This document shows, one piece after another, positions 50,385 through 56,946 of a DNA stretch of 56,946 nt. How positions within the stretch are numbered: the stretch's first letter is position 1; every line of letters starts with the position of its first letter. The notes beneath the pieces are model-generated. The model made no database searches and was not told where the DNA came from. It was given only the letters and a program-made list of their open reading frames with translations. The position numbers and the translations under genes are program-made. The stretch is from Bacteroidales bacterium (GTDB taxonomy: Bacteria > Bacteroidota > Bacteroidia > Bacteroidales > Tenuifilaceae), in contig JAQVYY010000017.1 in assembly GCA_028708425.1 (NCBI GenBank), positions 1 to 56,946 of the forward strand, given 5' to 3'.

Positions 50385-52838
50385 ATGAAAATTTCGTATA
50401 GCTGGTTAAAAGAATATATCGATATAAATCTTGCACCCGAAGAGATATCGGAAATATTAACAGACATAGGTCTTGAGGTTGAATCGCTTAAAAAAGTAGA
50501 GGCGGTAAAAGGTGGGTTAAAAGGGGTAGTTATTGGCGAGGTGCTTACCTGCGAAAAACATCCCAATGCCGACAAGCTTAGTGTTACCACCGTAAACATT
50601 GGTCAATCCGAACCCCTTGACATTGTTTGCGGAGCACCCAACGTGGCAACTGGGCAAAAAGTTGCAGTGGCAACCGTTGGCACCACGCTATATTTTAGTG
50701 AAGATGAGCTTACGCTTAAAAAGACAAAGATAAGGGGTGAGGTATCGGAGGGTATGATTTGCGCTCAGGATGAGCTAGGACTAGGCACCGAACATGATGG
50801 GATTATGGTGCTTAACGCCGATGCTCCCATTGGCCAATCGGCGTACAGCTACTTTAAACTTGAGGATGATTTTCAATTCGAAATAGGATTAACACCTAAT
50901 CGTAGTGATGCTGCATCGCACTTCGGAGTTGCCCGCGACCTGGCAGCCTACCTAAATCTACAAAAACCTACCAGGGCAACTAAGCCATTGGTAGATGCAT
51001 TTAAAATTGATAATAACTCACTACCCATCCCTGTTGAAGTAAAGCAACCCGATGCCTGCCCGCGATACAGCGCAATAACCATAAGCAATGTAAAGGTTGG
51101 CCCATCGCCAGAGTGGCTACAGAAACGGTTGCGCTCAATTGGGCAAAGTCCAATTAATAGCGTGGTTGATATTACCAACTTTGTTTTACACGAAATTGGG
51201 CAACCGCTGCACGCCTTCGATGCCAATACGATTGATGGAAAAAGGGTTATTGTTGATACGCTACCACAGGACACACCCTTTGTTACCCTCGATGAGGTTG
51301 AACGAAAACTTAACAGCAAAGACCTGATGATTTGCAACGCAACCGAGGGAATGTGTATTGCGGGTGTTTTTGGAGGAAACAAATCTGGGGTTACCGAGCA
51401 AACGCAAAATATTTTTCTCGAAAGCGCATATTTTAACCCCGTTTGGATTCGTAAAACGGCAAAACGCCATGGCATGAATACCGACGCCTCGTTCCGATAC
51501 GAACGCGGTACCGACCCCAACATAACCATTTGGGCACTAAAACGTGCCGCCATGCTAATTAAAGAGATTGCTGGAGGGGAAATCTCATCGGAAATTGTTG
51601 ATGTATACCCAAACCCTGTGGAGAATTTCAAGGTAAACCTTGGTATTGACTATACAAACAAGCTGATTGGAAAACAGATACCCGTAAAAACTATTAAGCA
51701 TATCCTGGAGGGTCTTGAAATTACGGTAGAAACCGAAGACAGCCATTCGCTTACCCTAAGCATTCCGCCTTACCGTGTAGATGTTCAGCGTGAAGCCGAT
51801 GTGGTTGAGGAGATTCTACGCATCTACGGATACAACAATGTGGAAATAAGCAGCAAGGTAAACAGCACGCTTGCCCACAGCTCGCGCCCCGATAAACACA
51901 GGGTGATTAAGCTAATATCCGACACCCTTACGGGTATTGATATGAACGAGATAATGTGCAACTCATTACAAAAAAAGGCATACTACAAAAACCTGGAAAC
52001 CTACCCTGTTGCCAATACGGTTGAAATAGTTAATCCGCTTAGCACCGATCTGAACGCAATGCGCCAAACGCTCCTTTTTGGTGGATTAGAGTCGATTATC
52101 TACAACATAAACCGCAAGCATAGCAACCTAAAACTATATGAGTGGGGTAACACCTATTTCTTTAATAAAGAGAAAAGCGGCCCCCAGAATGCCCTAAAAG
52201 CCTACTCCGAAGAGCTAAAGTTAGGCCTGTGGATTACAGGAGATGACACCGAGGAGAGCTGGGCTAAAAAACAGGAGAAGGTATCGTTCTACCACCTTAA
52301 AACTATCGTTACCAACATTCTAGAAAAATTGGGTGTAAGTATCAATAAAATCAATCTAACCGAAGCACCAAAAGACCTATTTGACTACGGCATAACCCTT
52401 GAAGCTAACAGCAAGGCGGTTGGATATATGGGAGCGGTTGCCAAAAAAATCTGTAAAGATTTTGACATTAAACAGGAGGTTTTCTTTGCTGAGCTATTTT
52501 GGGAACCCCTATTTAAAATGGCTAAACGGAATAAGGTTCAGTATGCTGAAATCCCAAAATTCCCCGAGGTGCGACGCGACCTAGCTCTGCTTATCGATAG
52601 TAACGTATCGTTTGCTCAAATAAAGGAGGTGGCATACAAAACGGAACGAAAACTAATAAAGCGCATCAACCTATTTGATGTTTACGAAGGAAAGAATTTG
52701 GGTGAAGATAGAAAATCGTACGCTGTTTCGTTCACCCTGCAGGATGAGAACAAAACGCTAACCGATAAATATATCGACAAGGTAATGAACAATCTAATTC
52801 GTGCATTCGGTAAAAATCTTGGTGCTCAGATTAGGTAG
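50385..52838 (+). CDS. pheT: Phenylalanyl-tRNA synthetase beta subunit
   Basis: 817 residues, the usual length. N-terminal tRNA-binding (EMAP-like) domain at about 40-150 (GVVIGEVLTCEKHPNADKLS), B3/4 editing region (SDAASHFGVARDLAAYL), B5 domain with AVHAFD-like QPLHAFDANTI, and a C-terminal anticodon-binding FDX-ACB domain (FPEVRRDLALLIDSNVSFAQIKEV). It makes a heterotetramer with PheS, which is not in the window: pheS and pheT are separated, as is common in Bacteroidota. Convergent with leuS. Confidence 0.97.
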   Translation: MKISYSWLKEYIDINLAPEEISEILTDIGLEVESLKKVEAVKGGLKGVVIGEVLTCEKHPNADKLSVTTVNIGQSEPLDIVCGAPNVATGQKVAVATVGTTLYFSEDELTLKKTKIRGEVSEGMICAQDELGLGTEHDGIMVLNADAPIGQSAYSYFKLEDDFQFEIGLTPNRSDAASHFGVARDLAAYLNLQKPTRATKPLVDAFKIDNNSLPIPVEVKQPDACPRYSAITISNVKVGPSPEWLQKRLRSIGQSPINSVVDITNFVLHEIGQPLHAFDANTIDGKRVIVDTLPQDTPFVTLDEVERKLNSKDLMICNATEGMCIAGVFGGNKSGVTEQTQNIFLESAYFNPVWIRKTAKRHGMNTDASFRYERGTDPNITIWALKRAAMLIKEIAGGEISSEIVDVYPNPVENFKVNLGIDYTNKLIGKQIPVKTIKHILEGLEITVETEDSHSLTLSIPPYRVDVQREADVVEEILRIYGYNNVEISSKVNSTLAHSSRPDKHRVIKLISDTLTGIDMNEIMCNSLQKKAYYKNLETYPVANTVEIVNPLSTDLNAMRQTLLFGGLESIIYNINRKHSNLKLYEWGNTYFFNKEKSGPQNALKAYSEELKLGLWITGDDTEESWAKKQEKVSFYHLKTIVTNILEKLGVSINKINLTEAPKDLFDYGITLEANSKAVGYMGAVAKKICKDFDIKQEVFFAELFWEPLFKMAKRNKVQYAEIPKFPEVRRDLALLIDSNVSFAQIKEVAYKTERKLIKRINLFDVYEGKNLGEDRKSYAVSFTLQDENKTLTDKYIDKVMNNLIRAFGKNLGAQIR

Positions 52839-52921
52839 GCATATAAATAGATTGTCTGAAAAGTAACCCTGCGAAACCTTTGTGCAATATTAGTTATTAC
52901 ACAAAAAAAATACACGATAGA

Positions 52922-53071
52922 TTAACCCGCATTACTCATCAAATTTGCAAAAGATGAATGCAAATGCAGGTTACCCCGACCTAGTTGAACCCAATTTTGG
53001 GCAACTAGATTGGTTGTGAGGTATAGTCGCTGTCGGAGACCCCAATTATTCGAATGAATAATTGGGGTTAA
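52922..53071 (-). repeat. Full-length copy 14 of the 150-bp repeat (inverted)
   Basis: It fills the convergent gap between pheT and leuS. On the minus strand it starts TTAACCCCAATTATTCATTC with the perfect left palindrome and ends ATGCGGGTTAA. It lies 26 bp from the leuS stop and 83 bp from the pheT stop, so transcripts from both genes run into it. Confidence 0.93.
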
Positions 53072-53097
53072 ACCTTTCAGACAGCCTCATCATTATC

Positions 53098-56000
53098 CTA
53101 TATCACAATATTTACAATTTTATTGGGAACAATAATAACCTTTCTAGGCGTTTTGCCATGGAGGTAACGATCGGTTTGCTCGTTGGCAAAAACTAATTTT
53201 TCAACCTCATCCTTTGGCATATTTAACGGAATATCAAGCGTAAACCTAGTTTTTCCGTTAAACGATATGGGGCAAGTAAAGGAGTCCTCAACAAGATACT
53301 CCTCTTTAAGCTCGGGCCATTGCGCATTAAAAACACTCTCCTTATGCCCAAGTAAATGCCACAGTTCTTCGGCAGTATGCGGAGCGTAAGGGGCAATAAG
53401 GATGGTAAGTGGCTCAAGCACCTCGCGCTTATTACACTTTAGGTCGTTAAGCTCGTTTACGCATATCATAAACGCCGAAACGCCCGTGTTAAAGCTGAAT
53501 TTCTCTATGTTATCGGATATCTTTTTAATGGTTTTGTGAAGAACCTTTAGCTCATCATTGGTTGCTGGCTCATTGCTAATGCAAACCTCATTGTTAGCAT
53601 CATGCGCAAGGCGCCATAGTCGGCGAAGAAACTTGAGCACCCCATCTATACCATTGGTATCCCAAGGTTTCGACTGCTCCAACGGGCCAAGGAACATCTC
53701 ATAGATACGAAGCGTGTCGGCACCGTATTTCTCAACAATATCATCGGGGTTCACCACGTTGTACATGCTCTTGCTCATCTTCTCAACAGCCCATCCGCAA
53801 ACGTATTTTTCATCTTCAAGAAGAAAACGGGCATTTGAGAGGTGAGGCTGCCATTTTCGGAATTCCTCAACGTTGAGTATGTCGTTCTCTACAAGGCTGA
53901 TATCAACGTGAATTTCATCGGAGAAGTGCTCGCGACCGGGAATATTCTTTGAAACGAAGGCAGGGAATTTTTCAATATGATCCTTTTCAACAAAAGCGGG
54001 AACATCCTTACCCTCAATGGCCTCTTTTATGCGATGTAGCACCTCATCCTGTATACCCATAAAATCTTGAATGGGGATAAGAAGCAGCTTGTACCCTTTT
54101 TCGGCTGCAAGCGCTTCGTATGGCTCTGCCACTTTTTCGAGCGACTGCTGTTTCTTAACCTCGATAAGCACTTTAGCATCTGGACTAAAGAAGTCGAATT
54201 TACTGTTCCCTATTCGATAATTACGAACAAATTCAACCCCCATCTTTTTATCCTTAAGATGTTCCCACAGAACATACTCGGCCATTTTCTCGGGATTTAT
54301 TCGATACACAAAGCTGGAGCGTCCCTGTATCATTCCTTGATTAACAAGCTTTTTAAAAGGCTCGTTTTTACAAACATATCCAAGGTCGAAAAGGAATTTA
54401 TTCCAGAACCGCGAGTAAACCAAGTGGCCGGTTGCGTGCTCGGTTCCACCAATATATAGGTCCACATTCTCCCAGTATTCATTGGCTTCCTTCGACACCA
54501 ACTCCTTACTATTCTTTGGATCCATATACCTAAGGTAGTATGCCGATGAACCTGCAAACCCAGGCATGGTGCTTAGCTCGTAGGGGTAACCTTCGGCCGT
54601 TTGCCAATTTTTAGCACGACCCAGCGGTGGCTCACCCTTTTCGGTGGGTAGGTAGGCATCAACCTCGGGCAGTTCAAGGGGTAGCTTATCCTCATCAATG
54701 GTATAAGGCATACCATCCTTGTAGTAAACGGGGAAAGGCTCGCCCCAGTATCGCTGGCGACTAAAAATAGCATCGCGCAGACGGTAATTTACCTTATAAC
54801 GACCAAGCCCCTGCTTCTCAATATTCGCATTTATGGTGCTAATAGCCTCCTGAACCTCAAGGCCATTAAAAGTATCACTATTTATTACAATCCCTTCCTT
54901 GGCATCGTACGATTCGGTCCAGGTTGCAGGGTCGGTTGGCGTTTCGCCCGGCTGAATAACCGTTTGCACAATGGGCAATCCGAAGGTTTTGGCAAACACA
55001 AAGTCGCGACTATCGTGGGCAGGAACCGCCATAATGGCTCCGGTACCATAGCCACCCAGCACGTACTCGCTAATCCAGATGGGAATTTTTTTCTCGGTAA
55101 ATGGATTTATGGCGTAGCTACCTGTAAACTGACCCGAAACCTTTTTAACCTCCGTTTGACGCTCGCGCTCGGTTTTGCGCTTGGCCATGGTAATATACTC
55201 CTCAACAGCCTGCTTATGCTCGGGGGTGGTTAGCTCGCTTACCAGCTCGCTTTCGGGTGCAAGCACCATAAACGTTGCCCCATAAATTGTATCGGGACGG
55301 GTGGTAAATACCAAAATACCATTGTCCGTTCCATCAACCTTAAAGGTAACCTCAGCACCCTCGGAGCGACCAATCCAGTTGCGCTGTATCTCCTTTAGCG
55401 AGTCGGACCAGTCGAGCGTATCCAAATCGTTTAGCAACCGCTCGGCATAGGCCGAAATGCGAAGGCACCACTGTTTCATTTTGCGCTGCTCAACAGGATG
55501 GCCACCACGCACAGAAAAACCATCCTTTACCTCGTCGTTGGCCAGTACAGTACCCAGCGCAGGGCACCAGTTTACCATGGTATCGGCAAGGTAGGCAAGT
55601 CGATACGCCAGCAAAATTTCCTGCTGCTGCTTTTCGTTCATGCTACTCCACTCATTAGCAGAGAAAGGTTCAACCTCGCTACAAGCTGCATTAACCTTAG
55701 CATTACCATCCTTCTCGAACTCAGTAATTAGAGCCTCAATGGGCTCAGCCTTTTGTGTGGTATTGTTATACCAATGCTTAAACATTTTTATAAAAGTCCA
55801 CTGGGTCCAATGGTAGTAATCGGGACTGCAAGTGCGCACCTCGCGATCCCAATCGTAGCTAAAACCAATCTTATCGAGCTGCTCTCGGTATCGTTTTATA
55901 TTTATTTCGGTGGTTATGGCCGGATGCTGCCCCGTTTGTATGGCGTACTGCTCGGCTGGCAAGCCAAACGCATCGTAGCCCATGGGGTGAAGTACGTTAA

Positions 56001-56208
56001 ATCCTTGCAAACGCTTATAGCGCGAGTAAATATCGGAAGCAATGTACCCCAGCGGATGCCCAACATGCAACCCCGCACCCGATGGGTATGGGAACATATC
56101 GAGAACGTAGAATTTTGGTCGGGATATATCAATATCAACCTTATAGGTTCTGTTTTCTTTCCAGTACTGTTGCCATTTACTATCTATTGCAGAGAAATTG
56201 TAATCCAT
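53098..56208 (-). CDS. leuS: Leucyl-tRNA synthetase with nuclease-like insertion
   Basis: 1036 residues. HVGH (48-51) is the HIGH motif and K810-MSKS the KMSKS loop. The CP1 editing domain is present ([36 protein letters not shown]). Between FVYR (ending at 636) and FPAFVSKN (748 on), about 110 residues are inserted. Their sequence ([37 protein letters not shown]) resembles DUF559/very-short-patch nuclease domains, with D672, E683 and K685 in PD-(D/E)xK spacing. Bacteroidota LeuRS proteins that I know, of about 930-945 residues, lack it. All synthetase motifs are intact, so the enzyme should be active. Confidence 0.95.
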   Translation of the reverse strand: MDYNFSAIDSKWQQYWKENRTYKVDIDISRPKFYVLDMFPYPSGAGLHVGHPLGYIASDIYSRYKRLQGFNVLHPMGYDAFGLPAEQYAIQTGQHPAITTEINIKRYREQLDKIGFSYDWDREVRTCSPDYYHWTQWTFIKMFKHWYNNTTQKAEPIEALITEFEKDGNAKVNAACSEVEPFSANEWSSMNEKQQQEILLAYRLAYLADTMVNWCPALGTVLANDEVKDGFSVRGGHPVEQRKMKQWCLRISAYAERLLNDLDTLDWSDSLKEIQRNWIGRSEGAEVTFKVDGTDNGILVFTTRPDTIYGATFMVLAPESELVSELTTPEHKQAVEEYITMAKRKTERERQTEVKKVSGQFTGSYAINPFTEKKIPIWISEYVLGGYGTGAIMAVPAHDSRDFVFAKTFGLPIVQTVIQPGETPTDPATWTESYDAKEGIVINSDTFNGLEVQEAISTINANIEKQGLGRYKVNYRLRDAIFSRQRYWGEPFPVYYKDGMPYTIDEDKLPLELPEVDAYLPTEKGEPPLGRAKNWQTAEGYPYELSTMPGFAGSSAYYLRYMDPKNSKELVSKEANEYWENVDLYIGGTEHATGHLVYSRFWNKFLFDLGYVCKNEPFKKLVNQGMIQGRSSFVYRINPEKMAEYVLWEHLKDKKMGVEFVRNYRIGNSKFDFFSPDAKVLIEVKKQQSLEKVAEPYEALAAEKGYKLLLIPIQDFMGIQDEVLHRIKEAIEGKDVPAFVEKDHIEKFPAFVSKNIPGREHFSDEIHVDISLVENDILNVEEFRKWQPHLSNARFLLEDEKYVCGWAVEKMSKSMYNVVNPDDIVEKYGADTLRIYEMFLGPLEQSKPWDTNGIDGVLKFLRRLWRLAHDANNEVCISNEPATNDELKVLHKTIKKISDNIEKFSFNTGVSAFMICVNELNDLKCNKREVLEPLTILIAPYAPHTAEELWHLLGHKESVFNAQWPELKEEYLVEDSFTCPISFNGKTRFTLDIPLNMPKDEVEKLVFANEQTDRYLHGKTPRKVIIVPNKIVNIVI

Positions 56209-56243
56209 AAAGCGTTGGTGTTGTATAATTTAATAAGAAAGTG

Positions 56244-56251
56244 CAAAGATA
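56244..56251 (-). promoter_or_regulatory. -7 box (TATCTTTG) of leuS
   Basis: A perfect TAnnTTTG box on the minus strand, 35 bp before the leuS ATG. Confidence 0.6.
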
Positions 56252-56412
56252 TAAAAAGATGGGGATTTGCGAGTATTTGGATTGAACAGATTGTTTGGGT
56301 TAGGCTTAGTTCGGTAAGATTTTGGAGGTTTGATTGTAGATTTGGCTTTACTGTTTAACCAAGCGTTTGGCGGGTGCGTTTAATGAAAATATTAAGCTAA
56401 AAAAATGTTGTG

Positions 56413-56527
56413 TTTAAGAGGTGGGGTTACCCCGACTTAGTCGATCCCAATTTTGGGGAACAAAATTGGTTGTGAGACCTAGTCGCTGTCGTAGACAGCA
56501 ACTATTCGAATGAATAGTTGGGGTTAA
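56413..56527 (-). repeat. Copy 15 of the 150-bp repeat, right hairpin deleted
   Basis: On the minus strand it starts TTAACCCCAACTATTC and keeps the core hairpins (both arms of the left palindrome carry the same change, CAACTATTC/GAATAGTTG). It then runs through GGGTAACCCC to a terminal TTAA, but the hairpin with AACCCGC…GCGGGTT is missing, giving about 115 bp. Confidence 0.85.
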
Positions 56528-56711
56528 CAGCTACTACTTTGCCAGCCCCATAACTTTTAGGTTTGGATTTGAGCCAAAGATAGATATTGAAGACACCCCA
56601 TCAAAAGGAGAGGGGGGGGGGGTAACCTGCACAGAATAAGCAACATAACTGCAAAATGGTTTGCCTTTCTAAAAAAAACCGTTTTATTAATCCAAATATC
56701 AATATTTACAG
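56528..56711. other. Gene-free stretch with a run of 11 G
   Basis: No gene is visible. A homopolymer of 11 G (56612-56622) stands out in this AT-rich sequence; such a run can slip in replication. Confidence 0.5.
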
Positions 56712-56909
56712 ATGCACGTATTTACCTCACAAGCAACTCCTTACGAATTACAGCAAGCAAAACATGTTATACAACATGTCTGGAAATTGCTCGGGGACAT
56801 GTCATGTCCCCGAGACGGATTACCTTTGGTATACCAAATTGCTGGTAAGGCGCCAAAGGTGGTTTGGTGGGCGGTAATCCGAAAAGCCTGGGATAACCCC
56901 TATGAGTAG
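56712..56909 (+). CDS. Possible small ORF containing two palindromes
   Basis: 65 codons from ATG (MHVFTSQATPYELQQAKHVI; ends in KAWDNPYE). The codon pattern is not strongly coding-like. It contains the palindromes ACATGTT/AACATGT (56762-56779) and CTCGGGGACATG/CATGTCCCCGAG (56790-56814), which suggests intergenic repeat sequence read by chance. I do not recognise the protein. Confidence 0.25.
   Translation: MHVFTSQATPYELQQAKHVIQHVWKLLGDMSCPRDGLPLVYQIAGKAPKVVWWAVIRKAWDNPYE
56762..56814. repeat. Two adjacent palindromes
   Basis: ACATGTT, 4 bases, AACATGT; then 10 bp further CTCGGGGACATG, one T, CATGTCCCCGAG (12-bp perfect arms). The second is GC-rich in an AT-rich background. They share an ACATG core. 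Confidence 0.7.
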
Positions 56910-56946
56910 GAAAAACAAAGTACTGTTTGCAATGAAAACTTTAAAA

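Noticed and set aside
55753-56358. 201-codon ORF on the plus strand
   Set aside because: It is the antisense shadow of leuS; the leuS motifs in the other strand are unambiguous.
261-56527. CRISPR array as explanation for the repeats
   Set aside because: Copies are kilobases apart, about 150 bp long and in both orientations, with no regular spacers and no cas genes.

Overview
The window looks like a chromosomal segment of a Bacteroidota bacterium, probably of the Bacteroidales/Marinilabiliales type. This rests on the AT-rich sequence, the near absence of Shine-Dalgarno sequences, a dozen clear TAnnTTTG -7 promoter boxes at start-proximal positions, and protein families typical of the phylum: a short SerA with the KKMG variant, a DUF1015-serA-serC cluster, surE-lpxB, large M16, M28 and HEXXH lipoproteins, and two ECF sigma modules. 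I found no rRNA, tRNA or CRISPR array.

Layout. 1-3.7 kb: PIN-domain toxin/RHH antitoxin pair, a TspO-like membrane protein, and a REP-associated tyrosine transposase (RAYT) inside a nest of duplicated REP sequence. 3.7-9 kb: ECF sigma / membrane anti-sigma / DUF4097-like export module, a membrane protein, and an M28 peptidase lipoprotein. 9-18 kb: phospholipase-C-like secreted protein, chemoreceptor, dinB, a SixA-like phosphatase, folC, two exported proteins, a helical-repeat-like protein, and a dihydroorotate dehydrogenase-like enzyme. 18-25.6 kb: yggS, DUF1015-serA-serC (serine synthesis), comB, gcvT, and an HPt-STAS bicistron. 25.6-32 kb: lipoprotein, a highly structured gene-free stretch (candidate ncRNA), membrane-anchored protein, class IV aminotransferase, HEXXH lipoprotein, TrmJ-like methyltransferase. 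32-38 kb: second ECF sigma module, NlpC/P60 hydrolase, a 35-codon membrane peptide upstream of a NUDIX gene, and the cysC-cysD-cysN PAPS operon. 38-50 kb: M16 peptidase, OmpR-type regulator, SDR, VOC protein, ATP-grasp enzyme, and surE / small membrane protein / lpxB / SpoIID. 50-57 kb: pheT and leuS, convergent.

The most striking feature is an interspersed repeat family. There are nine full-length copies of about 150 bp, one internally deleted copy, and five 36-51 bp ends-only copies, about one per 4 kb and all but a few bases intergenic. Full copies end in TTAA (or TTAG) with imperfect terminal inverted repeats and contain several nested hairpins. Three protein genes take their stop codon from a copy. 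Two of these (surE and the gene at 27040) run into the left end in the same reading frame and stop at the same TAA. No cognate transposase is visible; the only transposase here (the RAYT) sits beside a different REP family. The second main point is a leucyl-tRNA synthetase carrying an insertion of about 110 residues, with a D-x10-E-x-K nuclease-like motif, just before its KMSKS domain.

Several genes are listed here with starts downstream of the longest possible ORF. In those cases the longest ORF begins at a TTG, and in the clearest ones that TTG is part of a TAnnTTTG promoter box.
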